Source of the DNA: Streptomyces sp. CC208A
Lineage (GTDB): Bacteria > Actinomycetota > Actinomycetes > Streptomycetales > Streptomycetaceae
Direction of reading: 5' to 3'
Assembly (NCBI RefSeq): GCF_030010625.1
Contig: NZ_JASCXN010000004.1
Span: 186,001 to 250,000, forward strand
Length of the DNA stretch: 64,000 nt
Shown here: positions 1 through 7,896 of the stretch, in pieces
How positions within the stretch are numbered: position 1 is the first letter of the stretch
Layout: every line of letters begins with the position of its first letter
Notes under the pieces: generated by a model
What the model saw: only the letters and a program-made list of their open reading frames with translations
What the model was told of the DNA's origin: nothing
Databases searched by the model: none
Made by a program: the position numbers and the translations under genes

Positions 1-58
1 ACGTCCTCGTCGGCGTCCTCGACTCCGGCCGCCTGACGCCGGACCCCATAACCCCGCC

Positions 59-96
59 GGGACCCGGCCGTGCTCACAGAGACGCGGCCGGGTCCC
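59..96 (+). terminator. Strong hairpin, likely terminator of an upstream gene
   Basis: The arms GGGACCCGGCCG (59-70) and CGGCCGGGTCCC (85-96) pair perfectly over 12 bp around a 14-nt loop. This probably ends transcription from a gene that lies mostly left of the window. One frame at the left edge stops at TGA 34-36 and another runs to TAG 117-119. I cannot tell which, if either, is the real 3' end, so no partial gene is called. Confidence 0.6.
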
Positions 97-129
97 GGCG
101 CGTCCGGGGCGCTGCGTAGGGTGACGTCC

Positions 130-1020
130 ATGGCGACGACTCCCGGCACCAGCACCGCGTCCGACTCCTCTTCCTCCTCTTCCTTCGACGACCACGCCGA
201 GATCGGTGTGATCGGCGGCTCCGGTTTCTACTCCTTCCTCGACGACGTCCGCGAAGTCACCGTCACCACCCCCTACGGCGACCCCAGCGACTCCCTCTTC
301 CTCGGCGAGGTGGCGGGCCGGCGGATCGCCTTCCTCCCCCGCCACGGCCGCGACCACCGCATCCCCCCGCACCGGATCAACTACCGCGCCAACCTCTGGG
401 CCCTCCGCTCCCTCGGCGTCCGCCAGGTCCTCGGTCCCTGCGCCGTCGGCGGGCTGCGTCCCGAGTACGGCCCCGGCACCCTCCTCGTCCCCGACCAGCT
501 GATCGACCGGACGAAGAACCGTGTCCAGACCTACTTCGACGGCGAGCCGCGCCCCGACGGCGCCGTCCCGAACGTCCTCCACGTCTCCTTCGCCGACCCC
601 TACTGCCCCGACGGGCGGCAGGCCGCGCTCAAGGCCGCCCGCGGCCGGGACTGGCAGGCCGTGGACGGCGGCACCCTCGTCGTCGTCGAAGGCCCCCGCT
701 TCTCCACCCGCGCCGAGTCCCGCTGGCACGCTGCCAACGGCTGGTCCGTCGTCGGCATGACCGGCCACCCCGAAGCCGTCCTCGCCCGCGAACTCGGCCT
801 CTGCTACACCTCCCTCACCCTCGTCACCGACCTCGACGCCGGCACCGAGACCGGCGAGGGCGTCTCCCACACCGAGGTCCTGCGCGTCTTCCGCGAGAAC
901 ATCGGCCGGCTCCGCGACGTCCTCTTCGACGCGATCTCCGCCCTCCCCGCCACGGTGGACCGCGACTGTCTCTGCACTCATGCCCACGATGGCTGGGACC
1001 TCGGCATCGAACTGCCGTAG
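130..1020 (+). CDS. mtnP: S-methyl-5'-thioadenosine phosphorylase
   Basis: Phosphorolyses 5'-methylthioadenosine to adenine and 5-methylthioribose-1-phosphate, a cytosolic step of methionine salvage and polyamine metabolism. The 296-aa product has a low-complexity Ser/Thr N-terminus, then the PNP/MTAP signature: GVIGGSGFY at the phosphate site, RHGRDHRIPPHRINYRAN, VEGPRFSTRAES, and GHPEAVLARELGLCYTSL followed by TDLDAG near the C-terminus. The ATG at 130 is preferred; an in-frame GTG at 121 and an ATG-like start at 70 would only add residues overlapping the upstream hairpin. It is a single gene followed by a small hairpin. The substrate could also be a related purine nucleoside, but family assignment is firm. 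Confidence 0.9.
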   Translation: MATTPGTSTASDSSSSSSFDDHAEIGVIGGSGFYSFLDDVREVTVTTPYGDPSDSLFLGEVAGRRIAFLPRHGRDHRIPPHRINYRANLWALRSLGVRQVLGPCAVGGLRPEYGPGTLLVPDQLIDRTKNRVQTYFDGEPRPDGAVPNVLHVSFADPYCPDGRQAALKAARGRDWQAVDGGTLVVVEGPRFSTRAESRWHAANGWSVVGMTGHPEAVLARELGLCYTSLTLVTDLDAGTETGEGVSHTEVLRVFRENIGRLRDVLFDAISALPATVDRDCLCTHAHDGWDLGIELP

Positions 1021-1031
1021 AAGTCGGTAAA

Positions 1032-1047
1032 CCACCCGCGGGGGTGG
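1032..1047 (+). terminator. Short hairpin after the MTA phosphorylase gene
   Basis: CCACCC (1032-1037) pairs with GGGTGG (1042-1047) around GCGG, 12 nt past the stop codon. There is no U-tract, as is usual in Streptomyces. Confidence 0.45.
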
Positions 1048-1052
1048 GCGAG

Positions 1053-1079
1053 TTGTCCACAGGACGTGAGCCGTCCACA
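1053..1079 (+). promoter_or_regulatory. Two DnaA-box-like nonamers in direct orientation
   Basis: TTGTCCACA at 1053-1061 equals the Streptomyces DnaA-box consensus, and CCGTCCACA at 1071-1079 fits the relaxed form. They lie 18 bp apart, upstream of the CpaB-like gene. Two boxes do not make an origin; they could be a DnaA-titrating or regulatory pair, or chance. Confidence 0.25.
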
Positions 1080-1119
1080 GGCCGGAGCGGGATCGCGGCG
1101 CGGGCGGGACAGTGGCCGC

Positions 1120-1662
1120 ATGAACACGACTCGTACGCTCACGTCCACATCCGCCGTCGGCTCCGTCCCCTCCCCCTGCGAGGTGCCGGACTTCCCGCCG
1201 CTGCGGGTCCGCGGCGCGCGGTTCCGGCCGCGGCTGCGCCGCGCACCCGGCGCGCTCCTCGTCCTCACTGCCGCGGCGCTCGCCCTGACCGCCGCGCTGC
1301 CCGCCCCACCGGGACGGTACGACCCCGGGGCGCGCCCCGTGTCCGCTCCCGCGGCCCGCGCCCCCGCCCCGGTCCGGCTCGTCTCCGCGCCCGTACGGAT
1401 CGCGGACGCGGAGGCCGTACGGCTCCTGCGCGCCGGCGACCGGGTGGACGTCATCGCCGCCCCGACCACCGGCTCCCCGCTCGGGGGCGGCGGCAGCCCG
1501 GTGCGGGTGGTGGCACGGGCCGCCCGGGTGGCCGACGTACCACGGCCGTATGAGGCCCGTCCGGACGGCGGGGCGCTGATCGTCCTGGCCGTGCCCCGGG
1601 CGACGGCGACAGCACTGGCGGGTGCCGGTGTCACGTCCCAACTGGCGGTGACGGTGTGCTGA
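1120..1662 (+). CDS. SAF/RcpC-CpaB-like membrane-anchored protein
   Basis: The 180-aa protein has a basic cytoplasmic N-terminus (RGARFRPRLRR), one transmembrane or signal-anchor segment at about residues 45-65, a Pro/Ala-rich linker and a C-terminal beta-rich domain with the pattern LLRAGDRVDVIAAP. That pattern is typical of the SAF domain in CpaB/RcpC Flp-pilus assembly proteins. No pilus genes are nearby, so a role in pilus assembly is not supported by context. The ATG at 1120 is chosen because translation further upstream would run through the DnaA-box-like region. mscL follows in the same direction 114 bp later. Confidence 0.65.
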   Translation: MNTTRTLTSTSAVGSVPSPCEVPDFPPLRVRGARFRPRLRRAPGALLVLTAAALALTAALPAPPGRYDPGARPVSAPAARAPAPVRLVSAPVRIADAEAVRLLRAGDRVDVIAAPTTGSPLGGGGSPVRVVARAARVADVPRPYEARPDGGALIVLAVPRATATALAGAGVTSQLAVTVC

Positions 1663-1776
1663 TTCGCACGGACTCACTGTCAAGTCACCGTCCCGTGTGT
1701 ACGGATTGGACGGCCTTGCGCCCTTCACGGCCTAATGGCTCCGCACACAGCGGTACACACGAAGAAAGGCACCTTG

Positions 1777-2259
1777 GTGGCCGAGAAGAAGGAAAGCGTG
1801 CTGGCGGGCTTCAAGGCCTTCCTGATGCGCGGAAACGTGATCGACCTGGCGGTGGCGGTCGTCATCGGTGCCGCGTTCACCAACATCGTGAACTCGGTGG
1901 TCAAGGGCATCATCAACCCGGTCGTGGGCGCCTTCGGCACGCAGGACCTGGAGAGTTACAGCACCTGCATCAAGGACCCCTGCACGATCGTGGACGGCGA
2001 GATGCAGGGCATCGAGCTCCAGTGGGGCCTGGTGCTGAGCGCGGTCCTCAGCTTCCTGATCACGGCGGCCGTCGTCTACTTCCTGATGGTCCTGCCGATG
2101 GCCAGGATCCTCGCCAAGCGTGCCGCGCACGACAAGGCGAAGGAGGGCGTCGAGGAGGTCCTGGAGGTCAGCGAGCTGGAGGTGCTCAAGGAGATCCGCG
2201 ACCACCTGGTCTCGCAGCGCGGCCCGAGCAGCAACACCGGGACGCACTCCACCTCCTGA
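1777..2259 (+). CDS. mscL: Large-conductance mechanosensitive channel MscL
   Basis: Homopentameric inner-membrane channel that opens under lateral tension during hypo-osmotic shock and releases solutes. The 160-aa product begins with the conserved amphipathic N-terminus (ESVLAGFKAFLMRGNVIDLAVAVVIG) leading into TM1, and TM2 follows at the segment around LSFLITAAVVYFLMVLPMA. The C-terminal helix (VSELEVLKEIRDHL) is the usual cytoplasmic bundle. The periplasmic loop holds two Cys (TCIKDPCTIV). The GTG at 1777 is chosen: AAAGG lies 8 nt upstream and the protein then starts like other MscLs. An ATG at 1735 would add 14 atypical residues. Confidence 0.93.
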   Translation: MAEKKESVLAGFKAFLMRGNVIDLAVAVVIGAAFTNIVNSVVKGIINPVVGAFGTQDLESYSTCIKDPCTIVDGEMQGIELQWGLVLSAVLSFLITAAVVYFLMVLPMARILAKRAAHDKAKEGVEEVLEVSELEVLKEIRDHLVSQRGPSSNTGTHSTS

Positions 2260-2278
2260 CCGGAGGGGCGCTCCGGCG

Positions 2279-2497
2279 TCAGAGGTGGTGCGGCGGCTTC
2301 TCGTCGAGGAAGCGCGCGAGGTCGGCGGCGCTGCCGCCGGCCGGAGGCCGCTCGCCCCACCCGCGGTCCGTGTCGTCCGCGGACTGGACGTCGAGCGGAT
2401 CGTCGAAGACGATCACCGGCTTCGGAGGGTTCTCGGAATTCGGCCGAATGCCGGTCGGCTTCGCGTCTCGCGGTCCGTGGGCGGGGGCGGTGCTCAT
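2279..2497 (-). CDS. Small conserved hypothetical protein
   Basis: 72-aa hydrophilic, Pro/Asp-rich protein containing KPVIVFDDPLDV near the middle and ending DEKPPHHL. It has no transmembrane segment, signal or recognisable domain. It sits convergent to mscL, 20 bp from its stop. Strong GC3 bias and an isolated position support coding. Function unknown. Confidence 0.6.
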   Translation of the reverse strand: MSTAPAHGPRDAKPTGIRPNSENPPKPVIVFDDPLDVQSADDTDRGWGERPPAGGSAADLARFLDEKPPHHL

Positions 2498-2599
2498 ATC
2501 TTCAGGGTACGCCCGCTCTCCCGCCCCTGACCTGCCCGATCCGCCGTTTCCCGGCCGGCGGCCTCCCTCCCCACGGCCTTCCGATCCACGGCCTTCCGA

Positions 2600-3004
2600 T
2601 CAGCGGTCCTTCGGGTCCAGCGCCCACAGGCCGAGGACCACCAGGAACGACAGGACGAGGAAGCCCGCGCCCCACCACGCGGTGCCGGTGTCGCCGGCCA
2701 TCCACTCGTCCACCACGACGGTCAGCCCCCAGAGCTGGCCGATCACCACCGTGAGCGCCAGCACCAGTCGCGCCGACAGCTTCGAGGAGCGCTCCGGTTC
2801 CTGCTCCGTGCCCGCCCCGGGGCCCGGCCCGGTGTGCCGGATCCGGGGGTCGCCGTACCCGCTGGTGGGCCGGATCTGCGGATAGCGCTCTTGCACCGGG
2901 CGGTTCAGCCGCGGCTGGGCGCTGCCCGGGCGGTACGGGGGCGGCTCGGGCGCCGGCGGGCGCGGGGCCTCCGGGTCCCGGGGGAACGGGCTGTCGTCCG
3001 TCAT
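2600..3004 (-). CDS. Small two-TM membrane protein of the Mo-oxidoreductase operon
   Basis: 134 aa. The N-terminal half is a Pro/Arg-rich cytoplasmic segment, followed by two predicted transmembrane helices (about 78-98 and 110-130). The ATG at 3004-3002 overlaps the Rieske stop codon (ATGA), so translation is coupled to the upstream genes. It is the last gene of the operon. It may anchor or help assemble the complex, but no domain shows this. Confidence 0.7.
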   Translation of the reverse strand: MTDDSPFPRDPEAPRPPAPEPPPYRPGSAQPRLNRPVQERYPQIRPTSGYGDPRIRHTGPGPGAGTEQEPERSSKLSARLVLALTVVIGQLWGLTVVVDEWMAGDTGTAWWGAGFLVLSFLVVLGLWALDPKDR

Positions 3005-3648
3005 GGACGTTCGCTCCTCTCGGCGGCGGCGCCGACAGCTCTTTCGGCCTGGGCGCGGCACAGGCGCAGGGCGTCGCCCTGCTGGCGGCACAGGCCCTCG
3101 CGGGCGGTCTCGCCGGAGCGGGCGGTGCCGATGGCCCAGACGCTGCCGTCGACCTGCTCGATCAGGACGACCTTGGGCAGGCCGCGCGGCGGCGGGCCGG
3201 CGGTGACCTCTCCCGTACGGGCGTCGAAGACCCCCTCGTGGCAGGGGCAGTACAGCTCGCCCTCGCTGCCCCGGTCCTTGCGCCAGAGGACGGCGCAGGC
3301 GAGGTGGGTGCAGACGGCGGAGTAACCGGCGAGGGTGCCGTCCTCCATGCGTACCGCGATGGCCCGGTCCTCGTCGCCGGGGTAGCGGAAGGCGAGGGAC
3401 TCGCCGGGCAGGATCCGGTCGGCGATCCTCTTCGGTGCGGGTGCGCCGTCGGTGTCGCCGTGCCGGTGCAGGATCCCGGAGGCGACGGCGACGCCGCCGA
3501 CGGCGAGGCCGCCGGAGACGGTGGCGACGATCCGCAGGTAGTCGCGGCGGGTGGTGAGGGAGTCGGCGGCGATCCGGTCGCGCAGCGCCTCCTGGGCGGC
3601 GTCGGCGCCGGCCTCCGGCGCGGGCGGCTGCGGGTCGGTGACGCTCAT
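3001..3648 (-). CDS. Rieske [2Fe-2S] protein of the Mo-oxidoreductase complex
   Basis: 215-aa electron-transfer protein. The N-terminus carries a twin-arginine-like motif (TRRDYLRI) before a hydrophobic Gly/Ala/Val segment (about 40-62), so it is probably Tat-exported and membrane-anchored. The Rieske cluster ligands are in CTHLAC and CPCHEGVF, the two Cys and two His that bind the 2Fe-2S centre, followed by a GPPPRGLP loop. The C-terminal tail after VWAIG holds extra Cys residues and is not typical. It overlaps the ferredoxin gene by 4 nt (ATGA) and the next gene by 4 nt. Likely passes electrons between the Mo enzyme and the quinone or cytochrome pool; direction unknown. Confidence 0.88.
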   Translation of the reverse strand: MSVTDPQPPAPEAGADAAQEALRDRIAADSLTTRRDYLRIVATVSGGLAVGGVAVASGILHRHGDTDGAPAPKRIADRILPGESLAFRYPGDEDRAIAVRMEDGTLAGYSAVCTHLACAVLWRKDRGSEGELYCPCHEGVFDARTGEVTAGPPPRGLPKVVLIEQVDGSVWAIGTARSGETAREGLCRQQGDALRLCRAQAERAVGAAAERSERP

Positions 3649-4244
3649 CGGACGTCGACTCCGTTGATCTCGACGACGGGCAGGCCGCCGGGGACGGGCC
3701 ACTGGACCTTGTCGGCGGGGACGACCATCGCCACGCCGGTGTGGACGACGACGTCGCCGAAGGTGAAGGAGTCGGCGACCTGGACGCCGGGGCGCTCGGC
3801 GCGGAGTTCGTCGAGGGTGCCGTAGAAGAGGGCGCCGGTGGGGCAGACGGTGGCGCACATGGGGGCGAGACCGTAGGCGGTGCGGTCGTAACAGAGATTG
3901 CACTTCATCTGGAGCTTCGCCCGGAGGTCGATCTTCGGCACGCCGAAGGGGCAGGCGTTGACGCAGTTGGCGCAGCCGATGCAGCGGGTGGTGTCGGCCT
4001 GCTGCACCACGCCGTCGGCGGTCACGAGGATCGCGTCGGCGGGGCAGACCTCGGCGCAGGGGGCGACGGGGTCCTCGCAGTGCATGCAGACGGTGGGAAG
4101 GGAGGCGACGGAGTGACCTTCGTCGGGATAGTCGAGGTGGATCATCGACTTGCCGCGGTGCGAGTCGCATTCGCGGCAGGCGGAGACGCAGGCCTGGCAG
4201 CCGATGCAGCGGCCCGGGTCGATGAAGATCGTGCGGCCCATCAT
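3645..4244 (-). CDS. 4Fe-4S ferredoxin subunit (NrfC/DmsB-type)
   Basis: 199-aa iron-sulfur subunit with four Cys groups that would bind four [4Fe-4S] clusters: CIGCQACVSACREC, CMHCEDPVAPCAEVCP, CIGCANCVNACPFG, and CNLCYDRTAYGLAPMCATVC. This is the layout of the electron-transfer beta subunits of DMSO-reductase-family enzymes. No signal peptide. Two adjacent Met codons make 4244 or 4241 possible starts. Six bases separate it from the Mo subunit stop, and its own stop overlaps the Rieske ATG. It should relay electrons between the Mo subunit and the membrane or Rieske protein. Confidence 0.9.
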   Translation of the reverse strand: MMGRTIFIDPGRCIGCQACVSACRECDSHRGKSMIHLDYPDEGHSVASLPTVCMHCEDPVAPCAEVCPADAILVTADGVVQQADTTRCIGCANCVNACPFGVPKIDLRAKLQMKCNLCYDRTAYGLAPMCATVCPTGALFYGTLDELRAERPGVQVADSFTFGDVVVHTGVAMVVPADKVQWPVPGGLPVVEINGVDVR

Positions 4245-4250
4245 GGGCGG

Positions 4251-6563
4251 TCAGCTCCTCTCCGCGGTGCCCCGGCCCTGCGGAGCGGTGGGAGGCAGGG
4301 GGTCGGTGCGGGAGACCTGGGTCTCCGGGTAGGCGGTGCGGCCGGGGGCGGTCGGCGGCGCGGGGACGGCGTCGACGCGTTCGGCGGGTTCGACGCGGGC
4401 GGCGCAGACCTTGTACTCGGGGATCTTCGAGCGGGGGTCGAGGGCGTCGACGGTGAGGGTGTTCGCGGCGGTGGGGGCGGGCCAGTGGTAGGGGACGAAG
4501 ACGGTGTCGGGGCGGATGGCCTCGGTGACGAGGGCGGGGAAGACCGCGCTGCCGCGGCGGGTGACGACGCGGACGGGGTCGCCGTTGCTGAAGCCGTGGG
4601 AGGGGTGGACCTCGACCCAGGGGCGGGGGGTCTGTTCGACGAGGGCTCCGAGCCGGCGGGTCTGGTTGCCGGAGAGGAAGTGGGCGACGGTGCGGCCGGT
4701 GGTGAGCGAGAGGGGGTACTCCTCGCTGTGGGGGTCCATCGGCGGGTGCCATTCGACGACCTGGAGGTGGATCTTTCCGTCGGGGTGGTAGGTGCGCCCG
4801 TCCTCGAAGAGGCGGGGGGTGCCGGGGTGGTCGGTGGTGGGGCAGGGCCAGGCGATGCCGCCGGTCTCCTCCAGGCGTTCGTAGGTGATGCCGTAGTAGT
4901 CGTTGACGGTGCCGACGGAGGCGATCCGCAGCTCCTCGAAGACGGACCGGGAGTCGGGGAAGGCGAACTTGTCGCCGGCGCCGAGCCTTTTGGCGAGCTC
5001 GCACAGGACCCAGGTGTCGGTGCGGACGCCGGCCGGGGGTTCCTGGGCCTTGTTGTGCTTGACGACGCGGGCCTCGGCGTTGGCCATGACGCCCTCGTCC
5101 TCGGCCCAGACGGTGACGGGGAGGACGACGTGGGCGTTGGCGGCGGTCTCGGAGAGGAAGAAGTCGAACTGGGCGTGGAACTGGAGGGTGTCGTAGCCCT
5201 CCTTGACCGTGGCGTAGTGCGGGAGGGAGACGAAGGGGTTGTTGCAGACGCCGATGAGGCCGCGGATCTCCTTGCGCTGCATCTGCCAGACCATCTCCAT
5301 CATGGAGGTGCCGGCGGGCGGGAGTTCGGACTCCTCGATGCCCCAGATCTCGCAGATCTGGCGGCGGTGCTCGGGGTCGGAGATGGAGCGGCCGCCGGGG
5401 AGGAGGTCGGACTTCTGGCCGTGTTCGCGGCCGCCCTGGCCGTTGCCCTGGCCGGTGATGGTGCCGTAGCCGGCGCCGGGTCGGCCGATGTTCCCGGTGG
5501 CGACGCACAGGTTGATGATGCTGAGGCAGTTCTCGACGCCCTGGGAGTGGTGTTCGACGCCGCGGGCGTGCCAGGCCATGGCCCTGCCGGCGCCGGCGAA
5601 CATGCGGGCGACCTGGACGATCTGTTCCTCGGGGACGCCGCAGAGCTGCGCGGAGCGGGCCGGCGGGTACTCGGCGACGGTGGCCCTGACCTCGTCCCAG
5701 CCGGTGGTGTGGGCGGCGAGGTACGCCTCGTCGGTGAGGCCCTCGGCGACGATCACGTGGAGGACGGCGTTGAAGAAGGCCGAGTCGGTGCCGGGCCTGA
5801 GGGCGACGTGGAGGTCGGCGGTGCGGGCGACGGCGGTCTGCCGGGGGTCGACCACGATGAGGGTGGCGCCGCGGTCGCGGGCCCCCCACAGGTACTGGGT
5901 CATCACCGGGAAGCATTCGCCGACGTTGGAGCCGGCGATGAGGAGGCAGTCGGTGAGGAGGATGTCGGAGAAGGGGTTGCCGGCCCGGTCGATGCCGAAG
6001 GCGAGCTTGTTGGCGCCGGCGGCGGAGACCATGCAGAGGCGGCCGTTGTAGTCGACGTGCCTGGTCCTGAGGGCGACCCGGGCGAACTTGCCGACGAGGT
6101 AGGTCTTCTCGGAGAAGAGGCTGGCGCCGCCGAGGAGCCCGAAGGCGTCGTGGCCGTACTCGTCCTGGATGCGGCGGATCTCGGCGGCGGTGTGGTCGAG
6201 CGCCTCCTCCCAGCCGACCTCGCGGAACGGTTCGTCGCGGCTCGGGCGCATGAGTGGGGAGGTGAGCCGGTCGGGGTGGTTGACCTGCTGGTAGGCGTTG
6301 ACGCCCTTGGGGCAGAGCCGCATCCGGTTGATGTCGTGGTTGCGGGGTTCGACGCCGAAGACCTTGCCGGCGCGGTCGACGCGCAGGTACATGCCGCACT
6401 GCACGCCGCAGAAGCAGCAGTGGGTGGGGACGAGGGTCTCGCCGCTCTGGTCGGCGTGCCAGCGGTCGGCGGGGAGGCCGCCGGCGTCGCGGAAGGCACG
6501 GGCGCCGGGCGGGGCGACGGAGGGATCGAGCGGCAGCCTGCGGGAAGGGCCGGTGGCGGTCAC
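4251..6563 (-). CDS. Molybdopterin oxidoreductase catalytic subunit (Nas/Nap/Fdh-like)
   Basis: 770-aa bis-MGD enzyme. Near the N-terminus a C-x2-C-x3-C-x27-C motif (C49, C52, C56, C84) binds one [4Fe-4S] cluster. NGRLCMVSA places Cys177 at the position of the Mo-ligating cysteine in nitrate reductases. The middle has the MGD-binding Rossmann segments (IAGSNVGECFPV, LIVVDPRQTAVARTADLHV), and the C-terminal beta-barrel domain starts near PLSLTTGRTVAHFLSGNQTRR. There is no Tat signal, so it is probably cytoplasmic. The start is GTG 6563, directly after the TAA of the membrane-subunit gene. Nitrate reductase and formate dehydrogenase are both possible; Cys rather than SeCys and the NxRxCM context favour a nitrate-reductase-like enzyme, but the substrate is unproven. 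Confidence 0.88.
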   Translation of the reverse strand: MTATGPSRRLPLDPSVAPPGARAFRDAGGLPADRWHADQSGETLVPTHCCFCGVQCGMYLRVDRAGKVFGVEPRNHDINRMRLCPKGVNAYQQVNHPDRLTSPLMRPSRDEPFREVGWEEALDHTAAEIRRIQDEYGHDAFGLLGGASLFSEKTYLVGKFARVALRTRHVDYNGRLCMVSAAGANKLAFGIDRAGNPFSDILLTDCLLIAGSNVGECFPVMTQYLWGARDRGATLIVVDPRQTAVARTADLHVALRPGTDSAFFNAVLHVIVAEGLTDEAYLAAHTTGWDEVRATVAEYPPARSAQLCGVPEEQIVQVARMFAGAGRAMAWHARGVEHHSQGVENCLSIINLCVATGNIGRPGAGYGTITGQGNGQGGREHGQKSDLLPGGRSISDPEHRRQICEIWGIEESELPPAGTSMMEMVWQMQRKEIRGLIGVCNNPFVSLPHYATVKEGYDTLQFHAQFDFFLSETAANAHVVLPVTVWAEDEGVMANAEARVVKHNKAQEPPAGVRTDTWVLCELAKRLGAGDKFAFPDSRSVFEELRIASVGTVNDYYGITYERLEETGGIAWPCPTTDHPGTPRLFEDGRTYHPDGKIHLQVVEWHPPMDPHSEEYPLSLTTGRTVAHFLSGNQTRRLGALVEQTPRPWVEVHPSHGFSNGDPVRVVTRRGSAVFPALVTEAIRPDTVFVPYHWPAPTAANTLTVDALDPRSKIPEYKVCAARVEPAERVDAVPAPPTAPGRTAYPETQVSRTDPLPPTAPQGRGTAERS

Positions 6564-7688
6564 TTACTTGAAGCCCTTCTTCACGTGGTCGAGGTAGGCG
6601 TTGCCGCGGAGGACGCGCTTGCAGCGGGGGCAGTACTCGGCCCATGCGTCGAAGTCGAGCCTGAGGTCCTTCATGGTGTCGCGCAGGTTCTCGACGTAGG
6701 GGGCGGTGTCGATGGGTTCGTGGCAGCGGCGGCAGGCCTTCAGCTCCTCGCCGTCCTCGCGGCGGGAGGTGTACTTGAAGAGCTGCATGCCGACGGCGGC
6801 GGGCCGCTGGACGATGTGGAAGAACTTCCCGAAGGGGATGTAGACGAGGGTGAAGACGACCGAGGCCATGTGGAGGACGGCCAGGAACGCGTAGCCGCCG
6901 CCGTGCAGGAAGACCGACGAGAAGGTGAGCAGCAGGCCGGTGACCGAGATGACGATCAGGGCGATCAGCGGGATCATGTCGTAGGCGAAGCGCTGGCCGG
7001 TGATGGCGCCGCGGTCCTTCATGCGCCGCCACAGGAAGTAGGCGGCTCCGGCGATGACAAGGACGGCGGCGAGGTCCAGGCCGTGGAACATGAGCCAGCC
7101 GGCGACGCCGAGCGAGTCGAAGCCGAGGATCTTGAAGCCCCAGATCCGCATCTCGTAGCCGGGTCCGTCGCCGGTGCCGGAGGTGAAGGTGAACCAGCCC
7201 CAGGTGAGGGGGAAGGTGATGAGCGCGGCGAGGACGCACCCCCAGAAGAGGAGCTGGTGAGCGGCCCAGCGGGCGTGCGAGCGGGCGCCGAGGAACTTCT
7301 GGAGGCCGAGGTAGGTGGCGATCATCCTCGGCACGGCGGTGGGGGCCCTGCGGAAGTTCGCGGCGGAGAAGAAGGAGCGCCACCCCTGCCGGAAGAGGCG
7401 CCGGGCGCCGGGGGCGGAGACCCAGACGGTGTAGCGGTAGGCGACGCCGAAGGCGAGGAAGACGGTGGCGACGGCATAGGGCAGCAGGGCCGAGTCGAAG
7501 TCGCGCAGCAGCCGGCTGCCGAAGACGATCGCGAGGATCAGCAGGACGGAGACGGTGGTGCCGGCGAGGACGGCACGGCGCCGGACGTCCGCGGGTGTCT
7601 GGGCCGTCGGCGCGTCCGCGGCCGGTGCGGGACCGTCCGGTACGGGGAGGGGTTCGGCGGTCTGCGGTGGCTCGGTCACGGGGCCCAC
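6564..7688 (-). CDS. Polytopic membrane subunit with C-terminal Cys-pair domain
   Basis: 374 aa. A Pro-rich N-terminus is followed by about six transmembrane helices (near residues 40-60, 66-84, 143-165, 195-218, 236-258, 268-290). A soluble C-terminal domain carries CRRCH and CPRC. Such proteins are often labelled MFS transporters, but six helices and the operon with Mo, ferredoxin and Rieske subunits fit a membrane electron-transfer anchor (NarI-like) better. CRRCH matches a c-type haem motif, yet with CPRC it could equally be a zinc ribbon, and its side of the membrane is unclear. First gene of the operon; start GTG 7688 (or GTG 7679). No clear ribosome-binding site. Confidence 0.72.
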   Translation of the reverse strand: MGPVTEPPQTAEPLPVPDGPAPAADAPTAQTPADVRRRAVLAGTTVSVLLILAIVFGSRLLRDFDSALLPYAVATVFLAFGVAYRYTVWVSAPGARRLFRQGWRSFFSAANFRRAPTAVPRMIATYLGLQKFLGARSHARWAAHQLLFWGCVLAALITFPLTWGWFTFTSGTGDGPGYEMRIWGFKILGFDSLGVAGWLMFHGLDLAAVLVIAGAAYFLWRRMKDRGAITGQRFAYDMIPLIALIVISVTGLLLTFSSVFLHGGGYAFLAVLHMASVVFTLVYIPFGKFFHIVQRPAAVGMQLFKYTSRREDGEELKACRRCHEPIDTAPYVENLRDTMKDLRLDFDAWAEYCPRCKRVLRGNAYLDHVKKGFK

Positions 7689-7896
7689 GGTAGGACTTAT
7701 GTACCCATTAGGCCCGTTTTGCCCCTTGGAGGGGTGAACGTGTCACAGGACGGTCCGGGATGCGGAACTGCGCACCGCCAGGTGTGCAGAAGCACGTGGA
7801 AGCCTGCACAAGTCCGTCTTTTCCGTTCGCCTCCGGGTTGGTTGCCGATGGTGCCGGTCAGGTCCGCGGTGTCGGTCTCCGGCGGGTTGGGCGGGA

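Noticed and set aside
3001..7383. A 1460-aa minus-strand open frame across the Mo-oxidoreductase operon
   Set aside because: Only its last 215 residues (the Rieske protein) are real. The rest is an Arg/Pro-rich shadow of the Mo and ferredoxin genes in another frame.
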